Assembly: GCA_964030785.1 (NCBI GenBank)
Contig: OZ034968.1
Location: 32,293,186 to 32,357,185 of the forward strand
Reading direction: 5' to 3'
Source: Siderastrea siderea
Taxonomy: Eukaryota > Cnidaria > Anthozoa > Scleractinia > Rhizangiidae
Length of the DNA: 64,000 nt
The translations under genes were made by a program, and so were the position numbers. Under the pieces are notes generated by a model. That model was not told where the DNA came from and made no database searches. It saw only the letters and a list, made by a program, of their open reading frames with translations. Shown one piece after another: positions 9,992 to 20,311 of the stretch (position 1 is the first letter of the stretch; the number at the start of each line of letters is the position of its first letter).

Positions 9992-11699
9992 AATAGAATA
10001 GAATAGAATAAAGTTTATTGAGTTCCCCAGAGGGATTTTCATACTCAATTTACAAGATTTTAAAATAGAAAAAAAGTTAATAATTTACATGGTAAAAAAA
10101 TTAAAATAAAAAAATACAATAAAACCTTACTATAACTACAATTCAATATAAAGTACCATTAAACGTTTCCAAGGAGTTTAAACTAGTCGTTTAGCCACTT
10201 GCTCAAGAGCTCGGATTTCAGCTGATTTTTGAAGGAAACTATAGAATCACAGTTTCTTAACTCTTCTGGGAGAGAATTCCAGATAGTAACTCCGCGGAAC
10301 ACAAACGATTGTTGCGCCAGAGCAGTTCTGCATCTAGGCAGTTGAAGGCTGTCTCTATTCCTGGTCAGAAAGCTGTGAGTCTGTGACCTCTTAGTAAATA
10401 ACTGACTTAGGTAGGAAGGGGCCAAATTATACATTTATACATTTGCACAGCGTCTCTGATATAAAGGAGATCAGAAACAGGAAGAAGCTTTAATTTCTTA
10501 AGTGTTGGCGTGATGTGGTCAAACTTTCTTTTCCCTGACAGCAAGCGGGCAGCAAAGTTCTGTACCAGTTGGAGTTTGGCAATATTTCCTTTACAAGTGC
10601 CAGACCAAACCGATGAACAGTAAAATAATGAACTGAAAACTAATGAATTTATAACAGTGAATAAAGTAGGGGTATCCAAGACATGTCTCACTCTGCTGAT
10701 CATGCATAGCTTGCCCATAAGATTAGAAACAAGAGTATCAACATGTTCATTAAATGATAGTCGTTTGTCTAATATTACACCGAGATCCTTTACAGAGTCT
10801 ACTACGTGGAGATCCTTTCCCATAAACGTCAGCGGGGGAATGGTGACTTGACCCAGCATCTTGGAGGATCCAAACACACAGAATTTCGTTTTGTCTGGGT
10901 TTATGAGGAGACGATTCGAACAGCACCAAGATGCAACGCGTAGTAAATCAGCCTTGAGACCTTCCAGGCCACCTTCAATTTCTTTACGGGAGAAGGAAAG
11001 GTATAGCTTGGAGTCATCCACATAAGACTCGACATGGCAAGTTGTACAGACTGAAGGCAGATCATTGATGTACAAGTTGAAAAGGAGGGGCCCCAATATT
11101 GAGCCTTGGGGAACCCCATGTCGGATAGTAAGAGAATTTGATAATGAACTGTTTATGCGCACACGTTGTTGTCGGTCTGACAAGTAACTTGCAAACCAGG
11201 ACAAAGTCTCATCGGAAACACCGAGCGTACGAAGCTTCATAAGCAGTGTCTCATAGTGAATACTATCAAAAGCCTTGCTTAGATCAAGCATCAGAACGCC
11301 TGTCACCTTCTTCTCATCAACGGCTCTGTATAGGTGGCTAGTAAAGAGTATGCCAAGGGTTTCTGTGGAATGCAACTGCTTGTTCCCGCTTTGGTGAATG
11401 CTAAGCTTGTTGTACGATGTCAGAAAACAAACAAACTGTTCGTGAGCAATGCGCTCCAGTACATTAGACAGGGCGGGTAGCAAAGAAATGGGCCTGTTAT
11501 TACTGGCCAACTCGTGGTCACCATCTTTGGGGTGGGCAACTACTTGCGCCAGTTTCCAATCCTTGGGAAAGCACCCGGTCATCAGAGAGGCATTGAAAAT
11601 TTTGGTGATCACTGGCAAAATGTGCGGGAGGCAGGTCTTGATAACACTCATATGGATCTTATCATACCCAGGAGACTTATTGGAGGGCATACTTTTAAC
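9992..11699 (-). mobile_element. CR1/Jockey-like LINE, 5' truncated, minus strand
   Basis: The reverse transcriptase ORF at 10407-11690 contains SPGYDKI, LMLDLSKAFD (catalytic Asp), HGVPQGSILGPLLF and the catalytic SYVDD. The endonuclease and the 5' half are missing. After the thumb region the frame breaks near 10434 and continues in another frame as NLAPSYLSQLFTKR to 10183. The 3' end carries a microsatellite tail (AATAG repeats on the plus strand, 9992-10010), as CR1/L2-like LINEs often do. The function was retrotransposition by target-primed reverse transcription; this copy is dead. Confidence 0.9.
10183..11690 (-). pseudogene. LINE reverse transcriptase ORF, frameshifted
   Basis: The two open pieces 11690-10407 and 10434-10183 belong to one protein. 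The break lies at a repeated AAATGTATA. The first piece spans the RT fingers to thumb; the second is the C-terminal tail ending SELLSKWLND. The upstream piece starts directly at SNKSPGYDKI, so the truncation removed everything before RT motif 2. Confidence 0.85.
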
Positions 11700-11822
11700 T
11701 CGGACTGAAAAAGAAATTCATGCACTGGAAATCTTTTGCACCCCCTCCCGCGATTTCTAATGGTCCGCCCCTAATATCCTCTTTATGTATAGGTGTAAAA
11801 ATCAAGAAGTACAAGCGGCAGT

Positions 11823-14315
11823 TCAAAGCTTACTCCAGCTAAGTTCAAAACTACGTTTTTGTTCTGGGGTCAAGGAAGGGCTAAAAGTTAACGTCATTGT
11901 CGAGAGACAAAATGGGCTGATGAAACTGTTTCGCGGAATCTTGGTAACACATTTTACGAGAGGACAAAAGTAGAACGTCCGTATTACCCACTTGCGCAGG
12001 ATTGTACGATAGGGGCCTTCAGTGCTGACTTGCAAATCACCCAGCTTTAACTCTGTCTTGCAAGTCGCACACTTGGCAGTTCTTGTTGTTGTTCTTGAAC
12101 TGACGGAATAACCTTTCTCAGCAAATGGCGGAATTTGCGTTACACGTACTGATTCCGGAAACGCGTTCACCAATTTGGTACATTCTAGGGTGGTAAATTT
12201 CATTTTGTATATAAGTGGTTCTTCTTTTTGAACCCAAAAATGTGGTGGAACAGCCAGATCATGTGTTGACATTTCTGTCTGCATGCCAAGGAAGAACAGC
12301 AGACTGAGTCGCTTGTAAGAATAACAGTCTCCAGGCATCCCATAGTGTCGAGTACTTTAAACTCGAATTTGCTCCTGGAGCTTTTGTATTCCAGCAGATC
12401 AATTGTTATATTTGTGACGTACTTTTGGAAGTACCTGAACTGAGCATTGGTCACCTCTCTAGTGACTACCTTCCCTTTGCTGGTTTTTTTAGCTTTACTT
12501 TTGTCCGCTCTATGCGTGTCCCGTGTGTTGACTCTGTAGTCACTTTGTGGCTTTTCAAAGTTAGTCAGGGAATCGAACTGATCCGTCAATTGATCGGCGT
12601 TTTCAGCAATATAATGCACAGCATCAGAACAGGCAGCTGTATTCTTCTCAAGGGTTGCTTGTTGCTTTTCATTTCGGTCAAACGCCGTTGGTCCTTCACC
12701 GACCGTTTTAAGACCATTTTCTTGACGCTTAACTTCAGCTGCTTCCAGGATTGCTGCAGAGCACTCTGCAGTGACAACGTCCAACAAGCGCTTTCTATAG
12801 CCAGAGGCGCTAATAGCCTTAGCGTTGGAAACCTCTGCAGACGATGCTGAGCTTGTTGAATATGATTTGCACCACTGTTGCCAGCGCGCTCTTCTTCTCC
12901 ACCACCATTTTTTGAAGTTCATCATTTTAGTTGGGTCCGAGGAACACCTTTCAATGAGAGAGTCTAGAGCTTTCGAAGCCTGTTCCGCTTGAATTGATGT
13001 TGGAGCGTTGGAAGCTCCAACATCAATTCAAGCGGAACAGGCTTCGAAAGCTCTATCCGTTCATTAACTTTTTGAATTTAGTTTGATCTCGACTGGTTTT
13101 AAAAAATGTGAGATGCCGATTTACATCCTGCTTTAAATGAAACGCATCGGAAATTGATTTGTTCTTGGCGTTGTCACCCTTCGCTTTCTGTAGACCACTC
13201 CACAATGCCCCTCCCTCATCACCGACATAAGAATGGGGGTCTAAGCCGTTTCCAGCAAAGTCATCGGGATTAAGATCAAACTCTCGGGCTTAACGGTGGG
13301 TAGAATTTTGTTTACAGCACTGTCAAAGGCGGTAACCATCCTCTCCACGTTCTCAGCGTTTTCACCGGGTTTTGGTGCAAACATGCTCACAAGTTTCACA
13401 TTTCGTCGAAGGGTTGGAGAATAGGTGGTCAATTCAATTTCCGTGAATTCCTTCGCGTGGCTTTCGCAGCAATCCAAGCTAACGGGCTCTGTTACTAAGC
13501 CTAGCGTTATTTGAGCCGCGACGCGAATTTTCACTTCCGATGACAGGATAACAAAGTCCTCCCCAACCTCCAGTATTAAGTTTTCGTCTAGGCCACGTTT
13601 TACAAAGTCTTCCTTTAGAACGCGGATAGCCTCAATATCCTTTCCAGGGCAGGTCTTTGCTTTATGGACTTATGAAGAAACTTTAAGTGTCTTTTGTTAC
13701 TATACTCCATAGCAACATTATTTACCTCATTTGCATCTTTTCCACTCAACAACGCCTCTCTGACTTTATCAATTTGGAGCGCCCCAGGAGTGATGGTTGG
13801 TTTTACACGAAGAATACTTTCTACATCTTCTTTCAGGGGCTTTTTCTCCACTGCTCTTGGAGTGCAATTATGTTCTCCAATATAGATTACTCTCATCTCT
13901 TTATGGCAGCGATCTTTCTCCACATATTTTCACGCTGTGCACTCGATAGAATCTGCAGGATGTTTACAATGAATACAATTCTTTGCTCTGGTGAAGTCGA
14001 CTGTGTTCTTCTTCTTGTTTATTTTTTGAAATGGACACTTTGAATTTGGACACTGTAGCGATCCCCGACAAATCTGAAGGGTCGGCCTTCCTCCAGCACA
14101 GAAACCCTTCCTCTTGCATGGTTGACTGCGACCCCAGTTCCAGTTGTCTGAAACGGACGACAAAGGATCTTTTTCATTGTACGAGACAAGGTATTTCACA
14201 GGAGCTATGGGCGTTGGGGGAACTGTTTCAACTTGTGTTTCTTCCATGTTATCCACTTCCTCCTAGTTGAGGTAGGAGCGACTGCCTTTTTGCGTGAAGA
14301 TGGCATCCCTTAGAA
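11823..14315 (-). pseudogene. MULE-like transposase with zinc finger and SWIM finger (3' part of an OTU-containing gene)
   Basis: On the minus strand, after a good splice acceptor (TTCTTTCTTTTTTCTAAG ending near 14316), the coding pieces read in order. A Cys/His finger lies at 14160-13880 (CRGSLQCPNSKCPF, CIHCKHPADSIEC, then IYIGEHNC), resembling the FLYWCH/WRKY-GCM1-type fingers that precede MULE transposases. A helical segment follows, then a DDE-like core (TTYSPTLRRNVKL at about 13420, then GDEGGALWSG and AFHLKQDVNRHLTFF), a WWWRRRARW segment, and a SWIM finger (CCSSLACRQKCQHMIWLFHH at about 12315-12250). A Cys-rich tail has CATCKTEL and FYFCPLVKC. Damage: TGA at 13932-13930; frameshifts near 13640, 13285 and 12235; an inverted duplication at 12965-13055. 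It may be a dead transposon gene or a decayed host relative. Confidence 0.65.
12965..13055. repeat. Perfect 42-bp inverted repeat with 7-base loop
   Basis: 12965-13006 and 13014-13055 are exact reverse complements, separated by GTTGGAA. The arms carry coding sequence of the transposase-like gene on one side and its mirror on the other. It looks like a template-switch inverted duplication, not a selected structure. Confidence 0.93.
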
Positions 14316-14768
14316 AAAAGAAAGAATATGACAGATCACACAGTGCTTGCAATTGACATACATGCATAAATGCATGCATTATTGACTTTCCTCATAATAG
14401 CTTTTCAAAGACAATAACAATTGAATGAATACAAAAATAATTAAAACCCCACTTTAATAATTAATGGACACAATATAATTATATCAAGTCGTTCAATTTT
14501 CAATTTTCATGGTTGTCACTCATCTACCAAATGCCTAATCTTTGAATGGCGTTTCATTAATAAAAGAGGAGTTGAATTTTCATGACAGAAACAATGTCAG
14601 AGAATCAGTTTAGAGAAAGGGAGGTCTGAATACAATGCCTCCTAATATTTCTTATTTTATGAAGAATGATATCTCAAAAACAAAACAGTTAGACATCTTG
14701 ACAAAAAGCAAACCTGTAATCTGACGACACGTTTATAAAACAGACATGTGTTTTGGCATGAAATTTAC

Positions 14769-14905
14769 CTTTCCTCAGTGAACAGCTTTTTTGGACAAAC
14801 ATCAGAAGAGCTTGCCTTTGAGGATTGAGAGATTTTGGAGGGTGTACTCTCAGCAGAGCTAAGGCCACTCATACCACGGGACAGGTCCTCCATGGTGGAA
14901 TCCAT
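14769..14905 (-). CDS. Linker exon of the OTU/MULE-like gene (Ser-rich)
   Basis: The acceptor TTTAGTATTTCAG comes before MDSTMEDLSRGMSGLSS and the donor AAAG|GTAAAT follows the last codons. The exon is Ser-rich with no known domain. It lies between the OTU exons and the transposase part on the same strand, so I place it in the same gene. Confidence 0.5.
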
Positions 14906-14953
14906 CTGAAATACTAAACAACATACCGGTAATTTTTTACTTTTGGATTTCAC

Positions 14954-15095
14954 CTGTGCAGGCAAGGGCATGGGAAACTTAAATCACTATTTCCGTCCGC
15001 TGAACGTAGCTGTTTCTGGATTTTCTTCTTTTTCTGTTTTTTGACAGGAGTGCTGTTGCAGGAGCTTAAACCACTGAGAGCATCACAAAGATCAT
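14954..15095 (-). CDS. Linker exon of the OTU/MULE-like gene (Lys-rich)
   Basis: The acceptor CTTCCTAAG and donor CACAG|GTGAAA border an open exon. It begins DDLCDALSGLSS and has a basic run KKQKKKKIQKQ that could be a nuclear localisation signal. The SGLSS pattern echoes the neighbouring exon (14769-14905), which suggests an old exon duplication. Confidence 0.5.
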
Positions 15096-15963
15096 CTTAG
15101 GAAGAAACGACCTACATGTTCAAATGGGGAAAAAAGTGACTAATTTCACATCAATATTAGCAGACTACTGCATGGTGCAGGTGGAGCACCACTCTTAAGA
15201 TAAAATGGTATGCATTTTCCAATCGAGTTTCTTTAGGGAACATCAAAACAATTTTGGTTCATTTTGATGACATCAGTGATAACGATATCCAATGCGAAGA
15301 TATAGTGACAGTACTTTACCTGCCCCGACAACTTTGTACACAGTGGGTTGCCTTGTGGTGTTCATAGAATAATTCACATAATTTCTCAAAAAGGGGAACA
15401 CTGTCAGAGAACCAAAGAATTAATTTCTCTAGTGGGAAAGATTGGCGCAACTCTTTTTAGATAGAGCTCAAGGTGTCATTACATGTGCAATATGTAACGA
15501 TGAATACCATAAAGATGAATTATTTGGCAAACATGAATGACATTGTAGAAGCAAACATGAAATTGTAGTCCAGCCCAATAAAAGAGTGTACATGACATTC
15601 TTAGTTGTAAGAGATTTGCTCCTTTCTGGAGTATTTGCTCTATTTCTCTGAGTACTGTAGCTTAAATCATGTGATATCTATAAACTAAGTTTTTCCTCCT
15701 GGAAAAAGGTGTGAACTTTACTTTACATACAGCTACATGAGATAGAACTACAGTTGACTCCCGATAACTCAAACCTTCAGGGGAAATAGAAAAATGCTCG
15801 GGTTATTGGAAGTTCGAGTTATCGAGGGTAAATGTATATAGAAAATGGCCTGAATGGAAATGAAAATTACTTCGACTTAGCGGGAGGTTCGATTTAGTGA
15901 GGGTTAGAGTTCGGGAGTCAACTGTAATTCTCTAGTAAAAGCTTTAGTTAATTTTGTACATAC

Positions 15964-16056
15964 TTGAGCCCGTTTTTTCTGCCTTTTACGTTTTCTTTGG
16001 CTGGTATGGGATGGAGCAAACACACTTTCTTCCATGCTTTCCCCAGATGACAACAC
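15964..16056 (-). CDS. Linker exon with basic nuclear-localisation-like run
   Basis: 93 nt, phase 0 at both ends: acceptor ATTACCATAG, donor CAA|GTATGT. It encodes VLSSGESMEESVF and then RKRKRQKKRAQ, a strong candidate nuclear localisation signal, as expected for a DNA-binding transposase or chromatin protein. Confidence 0.55.
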
Positions 16057-16290
16057 CTATGGTAATGTCAACATATGGATCAATTACTGATTACTTATTT
16101 CTTACAGGTCAGTGTTACAGAGTGGAATTTTTTCGATGAAATTTACTGTTCACTTACAATGGACAGCCTTCCAGACTACTTAAGTGACATGAGTAACTGA
16201 GTTGGAACATTTAAGATAAGAGTGTTTACATACTCTACATCTCATGTAAATAAAAGATTTTAAATAAAACAAAGTTATTTATATACTCAC

Positions 16291-16410
16291 TTTTTCTGGG
16301 GCATCATGCTCCTCATCAGAACTGATGAAGATTGGTGAGCTTTGCATTTTATTTCTTAGCTCCATTTTAGTATGTGGACTCTGGAATGGTTCTGTCTTGA
16401 CATCTTCCAA
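16291..16410 (-). CDS. Linker exon with SUMO-interaction-like acidic motif
   Basis: 120 nt, phase 0: acceptor CTTTGAATAG, donor AAAAA|GTGAGT. The 40 residues include LEDVKTEPF, a sumoylation-consensus-like VKTE, and IFISSDEEHD, which has the hydrophobic-plus-acidic form of a SUMO-interacting motif. Both are pattern matches only. Confidence 0.5.
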
Positions 16411-18006
16411 CTATTCAAAGAAAGTATAGAAGTATTTCCATTTCATGAAATGACAAAAAATCATTTCCTGTCAAGCAAGACCATCACAGCTGTCACCTAT
16501 TTTGTAAGGACGTGTAGCACTGTAACATCATAAGCCTAACTTCTTTAACTGATAATGGAAGCTTGCTGCCTTCCTTAAAGTACTATACTACACATGTACA
16601 CCCCACATTAGCATGGCCTAACCTTCATTGACTGGCCCTTGAAGACACTTATGCCAGGGTTGAAGTCCTCAGGTCCACAGTGAAAGAATTGTGAGGCACC
16701 CCTGTGCTTCTCAGGTACTATTAATTAACAAATACAATTGATTGATCCCTTGTTGTTAACCAAATCTTTAATATGAATTGACTTGTCTGAACTCTGCCAG
16801 TTCAGCTCCTTATAAATAAATAAATGAGTATGGTGGGCATCAAATGTGGAACGGAATGTGTAGACAAAATGGAATGTCTGTGTAGACGCTTAGCAAATTA
16901 ACTTCGATAAAGCTGAATTACACATGTGCAAGAATACAAATGTTTCTACAGTCTAAAATAACTTCAATCTAAAGTGCAATGTAGATCGAGACGTCGAAAT
17001 CTTTTTTGAATGTGCACTGATAACATTTATCACTGCTAACATTCATTACCACTGGTGTTCCTTTTATTATGCGGTTTGTCTGTTTCAGTCTCTTCGTAGG
17101 AAAGGGCAGAATTTTAGAAGAATTTTTATCAAAATGGTTTGTTTGGCAGGTCCAATATATGCTACTATGCATTAAATGATTCTAGTCATGAACGCTGTTG
17201 ATTTGATTCAAAATATCTGACAAAGACTTTAGATTCCACGCCAATAAGTTAGGGCTTTTTCGGTGACCCTTGCAATGTTTTAGGCTAAACTTACAAAAAT
17301 GTCACGCAATCTTTTGTGACTTTCAAGTAATGTGGAAAATAATCTTGGGTCTTTCTGTTGTTAAATGAGGAAAGTAAAAATGTGCATATATCTTACCTTA
17401 TACCTAATTGTATACAGTATGTAGGTATATATGTGATTTATTGGAAGTTTGGTTTGTATTACTGACATTATTTTATGGAGTTGTATACGTGACATGTCAT
17501 ATCACCTTATCGCTTCTGCATGCAAATTGGGTGTCGTTTATTTACTCATTTCCTATTTATTATTTCAAGCCCTTGGCAGTGTTTTCACGAACAGTCTTTT
17601 GTTACCCTTGTTGGTTTGCATTACAGGGGCTCAAGTGTACCAATATCTCATTAAACCACAAAAAATAATGCAAGTTAGCCATTAAATGAATGATTTTAGC
17701 ATCATTACTGTTAGATAAAGCTTACCCCTATCAGAGGATAATATGCAGTCACCATTTTATAATACCATAAGTCTGGACACCCTAAGTCTGGGGTAGAATT
17801 AGTGCAGTACATTTGGTTTTTCTCTTATGATTTTTTTTAATCTTCTCTTTTTCTACTCTTTAAACCTCCTATTGCTAGATACTCTCTTTAATGTTCTGAT
17901 TGAGTGTGGTTGGCTAGGTACACGTTTCATCTGCTTAACAGATGAAATGAGGTTCCACTCAAAACTATAAGTATATTGCAAAAAATTAGCACGTTAGTGT
18001 ACTTAC
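16411..18006. other. Intron-like sequence between OTU and linker exons
   Basis: AT-rich, no firm exon found. One stretch at 17742-17810 reads on the minus strand as DLWYYKMVTAYYPLIG before a GTAAGC and could be a missing exon; nothing confirms it. Confidence 0.35.
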
Positions 18007-18195
18007 ACCCAACCAATCGATGATGTGAATATTACATGAGAAGAAGGAGGCAGCAGATCTAATAACAACATGATTTGCCATCTCATCTCTAAGGCCTAGG
18101 ATGCATTCCTGCCAAGTAGTTGGTCGCTTTCCGCTGGCCTTGAAGTCTCCATCTGAGAGAAAGCTCCACAGGTCAGCTGTTGCAAATGATCCATC
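18007..18195 (-). CDS. OTU-like protease exon 2
   Basis: 189 nt, phase 0: acceptor GTTGTTACTCAG, donor GGT|GTAAGT. The 63 residues include PTTWQECILGLRDEMANHV and SFFSCNIHIIDWLG. These fit the part of OTU folds after the catalytic Cys helix, where a Trp precedes a helix and a beta strand of the I-x-I type. The residue that would be the catalytic His lies further on and was not identified. A possible extra exon lies near 17742-17810 (minus strand) but is not firm. Confidence 0.6.
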
Positions 18196-18598
18196 CTGAG
18201 TAACAACGAAAACCAACTACAGTAAATGTTAATGCTCTAACAAGCCCCCCTTGTTGCTTCCTCCTCTCAAGAAAATAATCTAAAACAAACACTCAGGAAA
18301 ATATCTTGTGTTAATGATGGAATTTATTCATGAGCTACAAAGATTGAACTTCATGGCACCATTTTTGCTCTTAACTAAACAAAAGAAGCCCTTGACATTA
18401 ATACCCCCACCCCTCCCCGAAGAATATAAATAGATGATCTTATAAGGTGGGGAGAAGATATTAACTTTTTAACCACAAGCGTCTATTTTATAGCTAAAAA
18501 ATTTACGTAAGAAAAATTAAAAATTATACGTAAGATTATACGTAAAATTTATAATTAAAAATTATACGTAACTCTTTATAATAAATATAACATGTTAC

Positions 18599-18796
18599 CT
18601 CGTTTTTAACAGGAACCAGTCGGTGATTTAGCATGTAGTTCTCTAACATGTCGATTAGTCCTTGCACATCTTTCACCCCCAAATGCGCTGCTAAACACTG
18701 GTAGAAGCAGCGGTTTCTTTCCCCGCTTGGATCGATGTTTAGCGTGAAACCGCGCTTCGCTGCTTCAACGAGACACTGCGTGCGTCGATTTGCCAT
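18599..18796 (-). CDS. OTU-like cysteine protease, first coding exon
   Basis: 198 nt, 66 residues, from MANRRTQCLVEAA to PVKNE, with donor GAG|GTAACA. The segment DPSGERNRCFYQCLAAHLG matches the OTU active-site layout: an Asp, a short loop, then Cys followed by an aromatic at the start of a helix. OTU enzymes cut ubiquitin or related chains. A splice acceptor-like TTCAATTCGCAG lies directly before the ATG, so there is probably a noncoding first exon upstream, perhaps at 23393-23500 beyond the DIRS element. It joins exon 18007-18195 in phase 0. Confidence 0.65.
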
Positions 18797-18890
18797 CTGC
18801 GAATTGAATAAAATACATAAAACATTAGCAATGTATGATGAATAATTACAGTCAAACTTCAACTTACAGGTAAGTCTCGTTTAACTTATA

Positions 18891-18936
18891 AATTCTATTT
18901 CGACACCAGTCCTACTCACTAGTGAGTCACGTGAGA
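18891..18936. repeat. DIRS inverted terminal repeat, left
   Basis: Exact reverse complement of 23281-23326. It contains an internal palindrome ACTCACTAGTGAGT, so each end can also fold on itself. Confidence 0.95.
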
Positions 18937-19183
18937 CTTTAAAGCGTGCAATCACGAGCAGCAAAATATATACATAAACAACTTTATTTGCCAAAAATAT
19001 GTGTAGGAAACAACTACAGCATAAGGCTAGTCAGCCTATGGTGCACAGAATGTACCTAAAGAAAAGCAGTAAACAATGAACTACTGCTTGTCCAAAGGAA
19101 AATCTGCCTATTGTAGGCGGTAAACAAAAACACAACATGTGGTAGTCAGCACTGGTTTTCAGTGAAAGAGATCTGTAACAATC

Positions 19184-20311
19184 CTACGTGTGAAGGTTTT
19201 CCAACAGAAGCTGTCCATAAGCTTTACTTGCTGGGACAATGGGTTTCTTGTAGAATTTTCCAAAGGTTGTGGCATTCGACCAGCCGGCATTGTCCATGAT
19301 AGTAGATAAAGGAACCTTGCACATTGCAGCTGCAGATGTAGATGCAGCCCTGGTGCTATGACCTTTAAAGACGGAGGTATCTATGCCAGACTTTTCAAGA
19401 ACCGTTTTAAGCCATCGAGAAATCGTGTCAGTTGAAACTGGTTTGTGAGGCTTTTGAAAACTCACTAGCAGCTGGTCACTCCCCTTTCTGAGCTCGCTTG
19501 TCCTTTTGACATATTCAGATAGGCAGACAATAGGACACAATCGGTTGTCTGGTGAGTAGGCCATGAATGTCAATTCTGACACGTGCTTTCCTGGTCGTGA
19601 GGTCTTCAAAAGATTGTGAATGGGAAACACACAGGTATCATGCTTCAATACCATACTGCTGACAGACAGCAAATGTAGTGTCTGACATCTCTGCCCAGAT
19701 AACAACGCTAAGAGCATTGTAGTTTTGTAGGTAAGATCCTTCAAAGTTAAATCCTGAGGTGGGTGAAGGCCGGACAAGTATGTCAGGACAGTATTGACAT
19801 CCCAAATGTTCTTGTACTTTGGTAAAGAAGGTTTCAATTCAAACACACCTTTAAGGAAACGACAGACCATGGGATGGGCACCAAACGTGGTATTGTTGGA
19901 CAACGTAACAATGGATGAGACAGCACTCCTCGCAGTGTTGATAGCACTGTATCCTATGCCCGATTCATACAGTTCAGCAAGAAAATTGATTCCATCCTCT
20001 ACAGAGGGACAAATGGGATCAATGCCCCTTGAACCGCAGTAACGTCTCCATTTCTGAAGGTAAGTAGCATATTGCTTTCTAGTGCCTGACCTCCAAGATT
20101 GTTCCATGACTGTGGTAGCTGTTGTCGAAAGGCCTTTGCCATTGAGGTATCTCCGGACAAGTGACATAGAATCAGACACAGTTTCTTGTGAAGTGGGTGG
20201 GGTTCCTGTGGGTTGCTTGGTAGAAACAGGGTGTCTCTTTCCCTTGGAAGTTGTATTGGTAGTTGTATTAACATCTGCATTAACTTGGGCCACCACGGTT
20301 GGGTTGGCCAT
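19184..20311 (-). CDS. DIRS tyrosine recombinase
   Basis: 375 aa from ATG at 20311. The N-terminal SAM-like core-binding region (SWRSGTRKQYATYLQKW, ISFLAELYESG-like helices) is followed by the catalytic half: Arg in LLSGQRCQTLH (about residue 210), HSTRAAST (His-x-x-Arg, about 318), and GWSNATTFGKFY with the His/Trp position and nucleophile Tyr (about 345-355). The enzyme would integrate the circular DNA copy by site-specific recombination. The start overlaps the RT ORF by 313 nt in another frame, usual for DIRS. All catalytic residues appear present. Confidence 0.93.
   Translation of the reverse strand: MANPTVVAQVNADVNTTTNTTSKGKRHPVSTKQPTGTPPTSQETVSDSMSLVRRYLNGKGLSTTATTVMEQSWRSGTRKQYATYLQKWRRYCGSRGIDPICPSVEDGINFLAELYESGIGYSAINTARSAVSSIVTLSNNTTFGAHPMVCRFLKGVFELKPSLPKYKNIWDVNTVLTYLSGLHPPQDLTLKDLTYKTTMLLALLSGQRCQTLHLLSVSSMVLKHDTCVFPIHNLLKTSRPGKHVSELTFMAYSPDNRLCPIVCLSEYVKRTSELRKGSDQLLVSFQKPHKPVSTDTISRWLKTVLEKSGIDTSVFKGHSTRAASTSAAAMCKVPLSTIMDNAGWSNATTFGKFYKKPIVPASKAYGQLLLENLHT

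Larger units (their letters stand above)
9829..11777. mobile_element. Inverted-repeat DNA element holding a nested LINE
   Basis: The ends are inverted copies: 9829-9859 and 11747-11777 share ATATTAGGGGCGGACCATT, and matching continues with mismatches through GCGGGA. The GGGGCGGACC-type end recalls hAT-family termini, but I find no clear 8-bp target duplication, only ATAT on both sides. Almost all the interior is the LINE at 9992-11699, so the original element was short and nonautonomous. The family is uncertain. Confidence 0.6.
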
